A stretch of 15,241 nt of DNA from Pseudomonadota bacterium (GTDB lineage Bacteria > Pseudomonadota > Gammaproteobacteria > Steroidobacterales > Steroidobacteraceae): the NCBI GenBank assembly GCA_023433515.1, contig JAEZCN010000199.1:1-15241 (forward strand), given 5' to 3'. Positions 1 to 8,120 of this stretch are shown here, piece by piece. The notes beneath the pieces were generated by a model. It did not search any database, was not told the DNA's origin, and worked only from the letters and a program-made list of their open reading frames with translations. Positions within the stretch are counted from its first letter, which is position 1, and every line of letters starts with the position of its first letter. A program made the translations under genes and the position numbers.

Positions 1-113
1 GCGTCGTTGACTTTGCGCAGGGCCGAACGCATGCGCGAACGAAGCGCGACGTTGCGGGTGCGGTTGGTTTCAGCTCGACGGGCGGCTTTTTCGGCCGACT
101 TGGTATTCGCCAC
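1..113 (-). CDS. rpsT: 30S ribosomal protein S20, 5' part only (runs off the window start)
   Basis: This is the N-terminal end of ribosomal protein S20, which binds 16S rRNA early in assembly of the small subunit. Reading leftward from a GTG at 113-111 gives V/M-ANTKSAEKAARRAETNR and then a basic stretch RTRNVALRSRMRSALRKVN. Both match the very basic, Lys/Arg/Ala-rich helical start of S20. Only 37 codons lie in the window; the family is about 87 residues. A Shine-Dalgarno-like GGAGAA lies about 8 bases before the GTG and supports this start. The gene is divergent from murJ, the usual gammaproteobacterial order rpsT < > murJ-ribF-ileS. The identification is firm despite the truncation. Confidence 0.93.
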   Translation of the reverse strand, partial: MANTKSAEKAARRAETNRTRNVALRSRMRSALRKVND

Positions 114-176
114 GAACAGTTCTCCAGAGAATCCGGGTCTTTTGAAGGCCGCGTAGTGTGCTCACCGACCCCTACC

Positions 177-209
177 TTGTCAACGCTCGGGGAGCGCATC
201 CGGTATAGT
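177..209 (+). promoter_or_regulatory. Possible promoter of murJ
   Basis: A good -10 hexamer TATAGT is at 204-209, followed by a GC-rich discriminator. The only good -35-like hexamer upstream, TTGTCA at 177-182, is 21 bases away, which is longer than the usual 16-18, so the -35 assignment is weak. Transcription from this -10 would begin near 216. That is downstream of the GTG at 156 and upstream of the TTG at 255, so it favours the short form of MurJ. Confidence 0.4.
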
Positions 210-254
210 GCGCGGCTTGTCCGGTTTTTCCCTTATTTTCCGGGTGGTTGCGGA

Positions 255-1820
255 TTGAGCGGTCGGATCTTCAAGAGCACGGCGGTCACGGGTATTGCGA
301 CACTGGTTTCGCGCGTGACGGGCCTCGCCCGCGAGATCGTCTACGCGGTCGCCTTCGGAGCCAGCGCGTTCATGGACGCCTGGCTGGTCGCGTTCAAGAT
401 CCCGAACTTCCTGCGCCGGCTGTTCGCGGAGGGCTCCTTCTCCCAGGCCTTCGTGCCGGTGATCAGCGAGTACAAGGTCAAGCGCGACCACGAGGAAGTG
501 AAGGGGCTGGTCGAGGACGTCGCCGGCACGTTCGCGGTGGTCCTGTTCGTCATCACGGTGATCGGCGTCATCGCGGCGCCGCTCATCATTCTCGCCTTCG
601 TCCCGGGCTGGCACGACCGACCGGACAAGTGGGACATGGCCACGTCCATGCTGCGCTGGACGTTTCCCTATCTACTGTTCATCTCGCTGAGCGCGCTGTG
701 TTCGGGCGTGCTCAACAGCTACAACCGCTTCGCGCTGCCCGCCTACACGCAGGTGATCATGAACGTGGTCATGGTGGTGTTCGCGATCTGGATCGCGCCG
801 CACACCGACAACCCGGGCGTGACGCTCGCGATGGGCGTGTTCCTGAGTGGTTTGCTGCAGGTCGGGTTCCAGATCCCGGCCGTCGTCAAACTCGGCCTGT
901 TCCGGCGGCCGCGCTGGAAGCCCGCGGCCGAAGGCGTGCGGCGCATCGGCAAACTGATGCTGCCGGGCATCTTCGGATCGTCCGTCGCGCAGGTCAGCCT
1001 GCTGCTCGACACCATCATCGCGAGCTTCCTGATCACCGGCAGCATGTCGTGGCTGTATTTCGCGGACCGGCTCATGGAGTTTCCGCTCGGCGTGTTCAGC
1101 ATCGCGCTCGCCACCGTGATCCTGCCGGCGCTGTCGCGTCATCACGCGTCGGACACGATGGAGCATTTCACGAGCACGCTCGACTGGGCGTTGCGCCTCG
1201 TGATCGTGCTGATTTCTCCGGCCGCGGTGGCCATGCTCGTGTTCGCGGGTCCGCTGACCGCGACCACCCTCGGCTACGGCGCCTTCAAGCCCCACGACGT
1301 GCAGATGGCGAGTTACGCGCTCATGGCGTATTCGTGGGGTCTCGTCGGGTTCAGCCTCGTCAAGGTGCTGGCCCCGGGATATTTCGCGCGCCAGGACACG
1401 AAGACTCCGGTGCGCGTCGGCCTCATCGCGCTCGGCGTGGGCATGGGCCTCAACGTGGCCGTGGTGCTGCCCGCGCAGCATTTCGGCTTCCCCTATCCAC
1501 ACATCCTGATCGCGACGTCGACCTGCGTGTCGGCGGCGCTCAATTCCACGCTGCTGTTGTGGGGCTTGAGGAAGCGTGGCGTCTACAAGGCCCGGCCAGG
1601 CTGGGGCGCGCTGCTGACCCGCGTGGTGTTCGCCAACGCCATCATGGCCGCGGTGCTGCTGTGGCTCGGCGGGGACCTGTCCAGCTGGCTGGATCAGCCC
1701 GCCTGGGAGCGCGCCGGACGCCTCGCACTGTGCGTGGTCGCGGGCGCGGCGGCCTATTTCTCGGCGTTGCTGCTGGCCGGAGCCCGTTTGCGCCACGTGC
1801 GCAACGTGGCCGGGGCATAA
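255..1820 (+). CDS. murJ: Lipid II flippase MurJ (MviN)
   Basis: MurJ is the MOP-superfamily membrane transporter that moves lipid II from the inner to the outer leaflet for peptidoglycan synthesis. The 521-residue product is close to the usual 510-520. Residues known to matter in E. coli MurJ are present at the expected spacing: Arg20 and Arg26 in SRVTGLAR, Asp41 in FMDAW, Arg54 and Glu59 in LRRLFAEGSFSQAF. The later signature ADRLMEFPLGVF is also present. Many hydrophobic segments run to the C-terminus. The frame is open back to a GTG at 156, but the extra 33 residues are not MurJ-like and a -10 box lies inside them. I therefore chose the TTG at 255, which gives MSGRIFKSTAVTGIATLVSR, the normal MurJ beginning. 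Its ribosome-binding site is weak (GGTGG about 7 bases upstream). ribF follows after 5 bases, so the two are probably cotranscribed. Confidence 0.95.
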   Translation: MSGRIFKSTAVTGIATLVSRVTGLAREIVYAVAFGASAFMDAWLVAFKIPNFLRRLFAEGSFSQAFVPVISEYKVKRDHEEVKGLVEDVAGTFAVVLFVITVIGVIAAPLIILAFVPGWHDRPDKWDMATSMLRWTFPYLLFISLSALCSGVLNSYNRFALPAYTQVIMNVVMVVFAIWIAPHTDNPGVTLAMGVFLSGLLQVGFQIPAVVKLGLFRRPRWKPAAEGVRRIGKLMLPGIFGSSVAQVSLLLDTIIASFLITGSMSWLYFADRLMEFPLGVFSIALATVILPALSRHHASDTMEHFTSTLDWALRLVIVLISPAAVAMLVFAGPLTATTLGYGAFKPHDVQMASYALMAYSWGLVGFSLVKVLAPGYFARQDTKTPVRVGLIALGVGMGLNVAVVLPAQHFGFPYPHILIATSTCVSAALNSTLLLWGLRKRGVYKARPGWGALLTRVVFANAIMAAVLLWLGGDLSSWLDQPAWERAGRLALCVVAGAAAYFSALLLAGARLRHVRNVAGA

Positions 1821-1825
1821 TCGCC

Positions 1826-2773
1826 ATGGAGTTCATTCGTGGGTTGCAGGGCCTGAAGCCGGAGCACCGCGGCGCCGCGATCACGATCGGCAGCTTCGAC
1901 GGCATCCACCTCGGGCATGGCGCGCTCATCGCCGCCACCTGCGGCATCGCGAAGCAGCATGCGAAGCCGGCGATGATGCTGACCTTCGAGCCGCTGCCGC
2001 GCGAATACCTCGCCGCGCAGGATCCGCCCGCGAGGCTCACGGATTTCCGCGAGCGCTGGCGCGTGCTCGAGCGTTCGGACCTGCATGCGATGTGCGTGCT
2101 GCGCTTCGACGAGAAGCTGCGCTCGCTCACTGGTGAGGAGTTCGTGCGGTTGCTCACCGACCGGTTCGCGGCCTCCGCGGTGGTGGTGGGTCAGGATTTT
2201 CGCTTCGGCCGCGGTGGCGCGGGCAGCGTGGCGCTGCTGCGCGCGGCGGCGGACGCGGGCAGGTTCGCGCTCGAACTCGTGCCGTCGGTGTGCAGCGACG
2301 ACGTACGCGTGAGCTCGAGCGGCGTACGCGCCGCGCTGGCCGCGGCGGATTTCAAGCGCGCGCGCGACCTGCTCGGGCGGCCGTATTCGATGTACGGGCG
2401 CGTGGTGCGGGGCGAGCAGCTCGGTCGCCGGTTGGGGTATCCCACGGCGAACATCCGCATGCGCCGCCGCAAGCTGCCGTTCACCGGCATCTACGCGGTG
2501 CGGGTGCGCGGTATCGAGGGTTCGCAATCGCACGTGCCGCACGCGGGCGTGGCGAGTCTCGGGTTCCGGCCGACGGTGAATGGCACCGAGCCGCTGCTCG
2601 AGGCGCACGTGTTCGATTATTCGGGCTCGCTCTACGGACGCGATCTCGAGGTGGAGTTCGTCGCGAAGATCCGCGACGAGGAGAAGTTCGCGGATCTGGA
2701 CGCGCTCGTGCGGACGATGCACGAGGACGCGGCGGAAGCGCGCGGCATCCTGAAGACGGTTGGACATAGTTAG
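1826..2773 (+). CDS. ribF: Bifunctional riboflavin kinase / FAD synthetase RibF
   Basis: RibF phosphorylates riboflavin to FMN and adenylates FMN to FAD in the cytoplasm. The 315-residue protein has the two expected domains. The N-terminal nucleotidyltransferase domain shows TIGSFDGIHLGHGALI (HxGH type) and SSSGVRAAL, equivalent to the ISSTxxR motif. The C-terminal flavokinase domain shows GRVVRGEQLGRRLGYPTANI, then FTGIYAVRV and a typical FRPTVNG segment. The ATG at 1826 is 5 bases after the murJ stop and is the only start that gives a normal N-terminus, although the frame stays open far upstream inside murJ. The gene ends in a TAG that is part of a TAG cluster stopping all three frames (2767-2777). 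It sits in the conserved murJ-ribF-ileS order. Confidence 0.97.
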   Translation: MEFIRGLQGLKPEHRGAAITIGSFDGIHLGHGALIAATCGIAKQHAKPAMMLTFEPLPREYLAAQDPPARLTDFRERWRVLERSDLHAMCVLRFDEKLRSLTGEEFVRLLTDRFAASAVVVGQDFRFGRGGAGSVALLRAAADAGRFALELVPSVCSDDVRVSSSGVRAALAAADFKRARDLLGRPYSMYGRVVRGEQLGRRLGYPTANIRMRRRKLPFTGIYAVRVRGIEGSQSHVPHAGVASLGFRPTVNGTEPLLEAHVFDYSGSLYGRDLEVEFVAKIRDEEKFADLDALVRTMHEDAAEARGILKTVGHS

Positions 2774-2799
2774 TTAGTCAGAGACACGCGAGAACGTCA

Positions 2800-5658
2800 G
2801 TGGCCGATTACAAGAGCACCATCAACCTTCCAGAAACCGGCTTTCCGATGAAGGCCGACCTCGCGCAGCGCGAGCCGAAGATTCTCGACGAGTGGGAGAG
2901 CAAGGGGCTGTACCAGAAGATCCGCGAGGTCGCGCGCGGCCGGCCGCGGTACGTGCTGCACGACGGTCCGCCGTACGCGAACGGTGCCGCGCACCTCGGG
3001 CATTTTCTCAACAAGGTGCTCAAGGACATCGTGGTGAAGTCGCACCAGATGGACGGCTACGACTCGCCGTACATCCCGGGCTGGGACTGCCACGGCCTGC
3101 CCATCGAACACCAGATCGAGAAGAAGTTCGGCCGCGTCGGCAACAAGCTCAACGCGAAGGAATTCCGCGCGGCGTGCCGCAAGTTCGCGGGCGAGCAGGT
3201 CGATCTGCAACGCTCCGACTTCAAGCGGTTCGGCGTGCTCGGCGACTGGGATCGCCCGTACCTCACGATGGATCCGCGCTTCGAAGCGCAGCAGATCCGC
3301 GCGCTCGGGCACATCATCCGCAACGGACACCTTTACAAGGGTGCCAAGCCGGTCCATTGGTGTCTCGATTGCCGCTCCTCGCTGGCCGAGGCCGAGGTCG
3401 AATACGAGGACAAGACCTCGCCGTCGATCGACGTGGAGTTCCGCGTGCACGACACGACGGATCTCGCGCGCCGAGTGGGCGTGAATCCCGAGGTGTTCGG
3501 CACTCAGCCCGCCTCACTCGTGATCTGGACCACGACTCCCTGGACGCTGCCCGCGAACGAAGCGGTCGCGCTGGGCGAGAAGATCGAATACGTGCTGCTC
3601 TGGGTCTCGCGCAACGGGCAGTCCGAACTACTCGTGCTCGCGAACGAGCTGCTGGACGCGTGCCTCCAGCGTTACGGCCTCGGCAAGGGCCAGGTGCTCG
3701 TGCAGTTCGAGGGCAAGGCGCTCGAACACCTGCAGCTCGAACATCCGTTCCTGCCCAAACACGTGCCGGTGATCGTCGGCGATCACGTCACGCTCGAGGC
3801 GGGCACGGGCGCCGTGCACACCGCGCCCGCGCATGGCCAGGAAGACTTCGCGATTGGCCAGAAGTACAGCCTGCCGGTCGACAACCCGGTGATGGGCGAC
3901 GGACGGTTCCGTGAAGGGACGCCGTTCGTCGCGGGCATCAAGGTGGACGAGGCCAACAAGGTCATCGTCGATCTGCTGGCCTCGCGCGGCCGGCTACTCA
4001 AACACGAGCCGATCTCGCACAGCTATCCACATTGCTGGCGCCACAAGACGCCGGTGATCTTCCGCGCCACGCCGCAATGGTTCATCAGCATGGACCAGAA
4101 GGGTCTGCGCGCGAACGCGCTGCGCGACATCCAGAAGGTGCAATGGTTTCCGTCGTGGGGCGAACAGCGCATCTACAACATGATCCGCGACCGTCCCGAC
4201 TGGTGCATCTCGCGCCAGCGGACCTGGGGTGTGCCGATCACGCTGTTCATCCACAAGGAAACGGAGGAGCTGCATCCGCGTACGCAGGAGCTGATCGCGG
4301 AAGTCGCCAATCGCGTCGAGAAGGACGGCATCGAGGCCTGGTTCGATCTCGACCCGCGCGAGCTGTTGGGCGACGACGCCGACAGCTACGTGAAGGTCAC
4401 GGACGTCATGGACGTGTGGGCCGACTCGGGCCTGTCGCACGAGTGCGTGCATTACACGCATCCGGACGAAGTGAAGCCGCCGGTCGAGATCTATCTCGAA
4501 GGCTCCGACCAACATCGCGGCTGGTTCCATTCCTCGCTGCTGATGTCGGAAGCGCTGTACGAACGTGCGCCTTACAAGTCCGTGCTCACGCACGGATTCA
4601 CGGTCGACGAGAAGGGCCGCAAGATGTCCAAGTCGCTGGGCAACGTGATCGTGCCGCAGAAGGTCATGTCGACCTCGGGCGCGGACGTGTTGCGCCTGTG
4701 GATCGCCGCGACCGACTACTCGAACGAAATGGCGCTGTCGGATGAAATCCTGAAGCGCATGTCCGATTCGTATCGGCGCATGCGCAACACGGTGCGCTTC
4801 CTGTTGGGCAACCTCGCGGGCTTCGATCCGGCGACCGATGCCGTTCCGGTCGATGAGCTCGTGGCGATCGATCGCTGGGCCATCGCGCGCACGGCGGCGC
4901 TGCAGGAAGAAATCGTCGAGGCGTACCGCGGCTTCCAGTACCACCTCATCTACCAGAAGGTGCTCAACTTCTGCGTGGCGGACCTGGGCGGGTTCTATCT
5001 CGACCTGCTCAAGGACCGGCTCTACACGACGCCGAAGAAGGGCAAGGCGCGCCGCTCTGCGCAGACCGCGCTGTATCACATCGCCGAGGCGATGGTCCGC
5101 TGGCTCGCGCCGATCCTGTCGTTCACGGCGGACGAAATCTGGAAGTTCATCCCCGGCAAACGCGGAGAGTCGGTGTTCCTCGAAACCTGGCACAAACTAC
5201 CCGCCGTTTCCGGTGCGACCGAGTCGGTCGACTGGAACACGTTCATACAGCTCAAGGCCGCGGTCGCGCAGGAGCTCGAGAAGCTGCGCGTGGAAGGCGC
5301 GGTCGGCGGCTCGCTCGATGCGGAGGTCGAAGTGTTCGCGAAGGACGAATTCCGCGAAAAGCTCATGGCGCTCGGCGAGGAGCTGCGATTCCTGTTGATC
5401 ACGTCCGCCGCGACGGTGAAGCGCGTGAGCAATGCCGCGGGTCCGCCGGTGGGCGCGATCAAGGTGGCGCTTTTTTCGAAGGAAGGTGGCGCGAAGGACG
5501 GCGGCGTGTGGATCCGCGTGCAGGCGTCCACGGCGCCGAAGTGCGAGCGCTGCTGGCACCATCGGCCCGAGGTCGGCTCCAATAACGAGCATCCGACGAT
5601 TTGCGCGCGTTGCGTCGAGAACCTCGACGAGCCGGGCGAGTCGAGGCAACTCGCATGA
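2800..5658 (+). CDS. ileS: Isoleucyl-tRNA synthetase IleS
   Basis: IleS is the class I synthetase that charges tRNA-Ile and edits misactivated valine. The 952-residue product matches bacterial IleS length (938 in E. coli). Visible motifs are the HIGH element as HLGH at residues 65-68 after GPPYANGAA, the editing (CP1) domain including TTPWTLPAN and GTGAVHTAPAHGQEDF, KMSKS at 608-612, and the W-x-S-R-Q-R-T-W-G region. A C-terminal zinc site has Cys915, Cys918, Cys935 and Cys938 (CERCW and CARC). The start is a GTG giving MADYKSTINLPETGFPMKADL, typical of the family, with only a weak ribosome-binding site (GCGAGAA). It lies 26 bases after ribF. Its stop overlaps the lspA start as ATGA, implying coupled translation. 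Confidence 0.98.
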   Translation: MADYKSTINLPETGFPMKADLAQREPKILDEWESKGLYQKIREVARGRPRYVLHDGPPYANGAAHLGHFLNKVLKDIVVKSHQMDGYDSPYIPGWDCHGLPIEHQIEKKFGRVGNKLNAKEFRAACRKFAGEQVDLQRSDFKRFGVLGDWDRPYLTMDPRFEAQQIRALGHIIRNGHLYKGAKPVHWCLDCRSSLAEAEVEYEDKTSPSIDVEFRVHDTTDLARRVGVNPEVFGTQPASLVIWTTTPWTLPANEAVALGEKIEYVLLWVSRNGQSELLVLANELLDACLQRYGLGKGQVLVQFEGKALEHLQLEHPFLPKHVPVIVGDHVTLEAGTGAVHTAPAHGQEDFAIGQKYSLPVDNPVMGDGRFREGTPFVAGIKVDEANKVIVDLLASRGRLLKHEPISHSYPHCWRHKTPVIFRATPQWFISMDQKGLRANALRDIQKVQWFPSWGEQRIYNMIRDRPDWCISRQRTWGVPITLFIHKETEELHPRTQELIAEVANRVEKDGIEAWFDLDPRELLGDDADSYVKVTDVMDVWADSGLSHECVHYTHPDEVKPPVEIYLEGSDQHRGWFHSSLLMSEALYERAPYKSVLTHGFTVDEKGRKMSKSLGNVIVPQKVMSTSGADVLRLWIAATDYSNEMALSDEILKRMSDSYRRMRNTVRFLLGNLAGFDPATDAVPVDELVAIDRWAIARTAALQEEIVEAYRGFQYHLIYQKVLNFCVADLGGFYLDLLKDRLYTTPKKGKARRSAQTALYHIAEAMVRWLAPILSFTADEIWKFIPGKRGESVFLETWHKLPAVSGATESVDWNTFIQLKAAVAQELEKLRVEGAVGGSLDAEVEVFAKDEFREKLMALGEELRFLLITSAATVKRVSNAAGPPVGAIKVALFSKEGGAKDGGVWIRVQASTAPKCERCWHHRPEVGSNNEHPTICARCVENLDEPGESRQLA

Positions 5659-6185
5659 GTGATCACCCGAAACCCGCCCGCTGGAAGGAAAGCGGCATCC
5701 GCTGGTTGTGGATCTCCGCGCTCGTGATCCTCGTCGACCAGCTGACCAAGTTCTGGATCGAGAACAACATGATGCTCGGCGAGTCGATTCACGTGCTGCC
5801 GGTGTTCAACATCGTGCGCGCGCACAATCCGGGCGCGGCGTTCAGCTTTCTCGCGGACGCCGGCGGCTGGCAGCGCTGGGTGTTCTCGCTGTTCGCGATC
5901 GGCGCGTCGATCGCATTCGTGTACTGGCTGCGCACGGTGTCGGTCGCGACCCAGGGATTCCTGGCGGCCGGCCTGGCGCTGATCCTCGGAGGCGCCGTCG
6001 GCAACGTGATCGACCGGCTCGAGCACGGCTTCGTCGTGGACTTCCTGCAGGTGCACTGGGGCGGCTCGTACTTCCCGGCCTTTAACGTGGCGGACTCGGC
6101 CATCACGATCGGCGCATGTCTCGTGATCCTGGACGTGTTGCTCGAATCGCGGCGCGAGAAGCGCGCGGCGAAGGACAGGGCGTGA
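5655..6185 (+). CDS. lspA: Lipoprotein signal peptidase (signal peptidase II) LspA
   Basis: LspA is the inner-membrane aspartyl protease that removes the signal peptide of prolipoproteins after diacylglyceryl transfer. The 176-residue protein has four hydrophobic segments, roughly 15-30, 72-92, 100-117 and 145-163. The conserved blocks are all present: VDQLTKFW, FNIVRAHNPGAAFSFL, GGAVGNVIDRL with catalytic Asp120, and FNVADSAI with catalytic Asp147. The ATG overlaps the ileS stop by 4 bases (ATGA), which settles this start against further upstream possibilities. The C-terminus is basic (SRREKRAAKDRA). The downstream overlap with ispH is again 4 bases (GTGA). In many gammaproteobacteria fkpB lies between lspA and ispH; here it does not. 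Confidence 0.97.
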   Translation: MSDHPKPARWKESGIRWLWISALVILVDQLTKFWIENNMMLGESIHVLPVFNIVRAHNPGAAFSFLADAGGWQRWVFSLFAIGASIAFVYWLRTVSVATQGFLAAGLALILGGAVGNVIDRLEHGFVVDFLQVHWGGSYFPAFNVADSAITIGACLVILDVLLESRREKRAAKDRA

Positions 6186-7132
6186 AGATCCTGCTCGCCA
6201 ACCCGCGCGGATTCTGCGCCGGCGTCGATCGGGCCATCGACATCGTCGAGCGCGCGATCGCGATGTTCGGCGCGCCCATCTACGTGCGACACGAAGTCGT
6301 GCACAACGTGCACGTGGTCGAGCGCCTGCGCCGGCTCGGCGCGGTGTTCGTCGACGAGCTCGACCAGGTGCCGGACGGCGCCACGGTGATCTTCTCCGCG
6401 CACGGCGTTTCCGCGGCGGTGGCGAACGAGGCCGACCGGCGCGGGCTTACCGTGTTCGACGCGACGTGTCCGCTCGTCACCAAGGTGCACATGGAAGTCG
6501 CGCGATATGCGCGCGAAGGGCGCGACGTCGTGCTGATCGGGCACGCCGGCCACCCTGAGGTGGAAGGCACGATGGGCCGTTTCGACGATTCGAACGGCGG
6601 GCGCATGCATTTGATCGAGAACGTCGAGCAGGCGCGCAGGCTCCAGGTACACGATCCCGAGCGCCTCGCGTTCGTGACGCAGACGACGCTGTCGGTCGAC
6701 GACACCGCCGCGATAGTCTCGGCATTGCGCGAACGATTCCCGACGCTCGCGAGCCCGCGGCGCGAGGACATCTGCTACGCGACGCAGAACCGCCAGGACG
6801 CGGTCAAGGAGCTGATCGCCCATTGCGACGTGCTCATCGTGGTCGGCTCGATCACGAGCAGCAATTCCAACCGGCTGCGCGAGCTGGCCGAACGCGCGGG
6901 GCGACCGGGGTACCTCATCGACGACGCGTCGTTCCTGAAGCGCGAGTGGTTCGAAGGCAAGAGCGCGGTGGGCGTCACCGCGGGCGCGTCGGCGCCCGAG
7001 GAACTCGTGCAGCAGGTCATCGCGCGCTTGCGCGAGTGGGGCGGTACTCCCGCCGAAGAGCAGCACGGCCGCGAAGAACGCGTGGTCTTCTCGTTGCCGC
7101 GGCAGCTGCGCCGCACGGCCGAGTCCTCCTAA
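6182..7132 (+). CDS. ispH: 4-hydroxy-3-methylbut-2-enyl diphosphate reductase IspH (LytB)
   Basis: IspH is the iron-sulfur enzyme of the last MEP-pathway step, reducing HMBPP to IPP and DMAPP. The 316-residue product has the three cluster cysteines: Cys12 (GFCAG), Cys96 (DATCPLV) and Cys198 (DICYATQNRQ). The substrate-binding residues are His41, His74 (SAHGVS), His124 and Glu126 (GHAGHPEVEGT). The SSNSNRL motif is also present. Residue numbers almost coincide with E. coli IspH, which confirms the GTG start at 6182. That GTG overlaps the lspA TGA as GTGA. A longer in-frame reading begins inside lspA but adds nothing IspH-like. The TAA stop at 7130-7132 interlocks with the stop of the convergent pilE, so there is no intergenic space for a terminator. 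Confidence 0.97.
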   Translation: MKILLANPRGFCAGVDRAIDIVERAIAMFGAPIYVRHEVVHNVHVVERLRRLGAVFVDELDQVPDGATVIFSAHGVSAAVANEADRRGLTVFDATCPLVTKVHMEVARYAREGRDVVLIGHAGHPEVEGTMGRFDDSNGGRMHLIENVEQARRLQVHDPERLAFVTQTTLSVDDTAAIVSALRERFPTLASPRREDICYATQNRQDAVKELIAHCDVLIVVGSITSSNSNRLRELAERAGRPGYLIDDASFLKREWFEGKSAVGVTAGASAPEELVQQVIARLREWGGTPAEEQHGREERVVFSLPRQLRRTAESS

Positions 7133-7557
7133 CGCCAGCAGTCCATCGAGCGATCGACGCCGGCGGCGTCGCTCGCGGTGCGCATTCCGAGGTGATCGAT
7201 TCCGAACGTCGCGCAATGCGTGTCGTCCGCCTGTCCGGACGCCGCGCGCGCGGTGGCTTCGAACGCGAGTCCATCGGACGCGGTCACGATCTCGAGTCGG
7301 TAGTTCGAATCGGTGGTGACCGCCGGCAGCCCGAGCCCGGCGGGCGGCGAAAGTGACAGTTCTTCCGACGTCGCGTAGCGGGCATTCCGTCCGAAGAAAT
7401 CCTCCTGCGCGACCTGCAACTTGAGCAGCAACTCGTGCGCGGCGGCGCGCCGCGTGCGCAACACGTGTTGGCGCCACGAGGGTATGGCCACGGCCGCGAG
7501 CACCCCGAGCACGACGATCACCGTGAGGATCTCGGCCAGCGTGAAGCCGCGCTTCAT
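7129..7557 (-). CDS. pilE: Type IV minor pilin PilE (or PilE-like pilin)
   Basis: This is a 142-residue prepilin of the type IV pilus system. The leader is only MKRG, followed by the class III cleavage site G^FTLAE, with Glu at +5, and a hydrophobic helix ILTVIVVLGVLAAVAIPSW. This is the classic pilin start. Two cysteines near the C-terminus (DDTHC and MDCWR) could close the usual pilin disulfide loop. It is the last gene of the minor-pilin operon, where PilE sits in P. aeruginosa, next to ispH. The ATG overlaps the pilX TGA by 4 bases. Its own TAG (7131-7129) overlaps the ispH stop on the other strand. Minor pilin PilE is the best call from position, but a pilin subunit with a different name is possible. 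Confidence 0.88.
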   Translation of the reverse strand: MKRGFTLAEILTVIVVLGVLAAVAIPSWRQHVLRTRRAAAHELLLKLQVAQEDFFGRNARYATSEELSLSPPAGLGLPAVTTDSNYRLEIVTASDGLAFEATARAASGQADDTHCATFGIDHLGMRTASDAAGVDRSMDCWR

Positions 7558-8120
7558 GGGCTCGCGCCGCCTTCCGGCACGCGACGCCAGAACGTGGTGA
7601 GCGACTGTCCGGCGCGGTAGCAGCGTCGCCCGGCGGAGCGACTTCCGCAGGGCGCTGCGCCGCGACCCGGCATCTCCGCGACCGATGCGACGATCGCCGC
7701 GCTCGCCGGGACCACGATCATCAAGCCACTGGATATCGTTTCGGTCGCGCCGCGCGCGGCTCGTCCGGTACTCGTGATCTCGAAATGGGCCCCGACCAAC
7801 AACACAGCGGACTCCTGCGGCAGGTTCGTTTCGTATCCGGCAAAACGCGCGCGGACTTCGGTCTCGGCGCCGCCGGCGAGCGTCACTCGCCGCCGCATTT
7901 CCGGCGCCAGGTCGGGACTCGGCGTCACCAGCAGCGCGAGCGTCGCGAGCTCGACGCCGGATTGCGCGGCGTTCGCCGCATTCTCGCGAAACTGTTCGTT
8001 CGAAGCCAGCGCTCGCTCGAGGCGCGCGGAGCTGGCCGCGGCGAGCGCGAACATCGTGAGCAAGCCGAGCAGCAGCAGGCTCATCACGAGCGCGGCGCCA
8101 CGAGCGCGGCCGCGCCTCAC
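7554..8120 (-). CDS. pilX: Type IV pilus assembly protein PilX-like minor pilin
   Basis: This 188-residue protein begins MRRGRARGAALVMSLLLLGLLTMFALAAASSARLERALASNEQ in outline: a short basic leader, a hydrophobic helix, then the R/E-rich stretch typical of the PilX N-terminal domain. Probable prepilin cleavage is after Gly8. The +5 residue would then be Met13, not the Glu seen in the other pilins here. PilX primes pilus assembly with the other minor pilins in the inner membrane. The start is a GTG overlapping the pilW stop (GTGA), and the stop overlaps pilE (ATGA). The C-terminal tail is unusually basic and carries two Cys (APCGS and RRCYR). In the standard operon pilY1 would follow; here pilE follows directly. 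The N-terminus and position are good evidence, while the rest is poorly conserved in this family. Confidence 0.83.
   Translation of the reverse strand: MRRGRARGAALVMSLLLLGLLTMFALAAASSARLERALASNEQFRENAANAAQSGVELATLALLVTPSPDLAPEMRRRVTLAGGAETEVRARFAGYETNLPQESAVLLVGAHFEITSTGRAARGATETISSGLMIVVPASAAIVASVAEMPGRGAAPCGSRSAGRRCYRAGQSLTTFWRRVPEGGASP

Noticed and set aside
248..1825. A long open frame upstream of and continuous with ribF (841 codons in all)
   Set aside because: It is the second frame of murJ, kept open by high GC; its translation is Arg/Gly/Ala-rich and unlike any RibF. The real ribF begins at 1826.
3994..5193. A 399-codon minus-strand frame inside ileS
   Set aside because: It is a shadow of ileS with no recognisable domain.
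5470..5476. T6 run in ileS and an A7 run at 13614-13620 in the response regulator as slippage sites
   Set aside because: Both lie in intact frames that encode conserved sequence, and no alternative product is apparent.
5789..7477. A 562-codon minus-strand frame across lspA, ispH and the end of pilE
   Set aside because: It is antisense to genes with clear conserved motifs, and its composition (His/Arg/Ala-rich) is typical of a GC-rich shadow frame.
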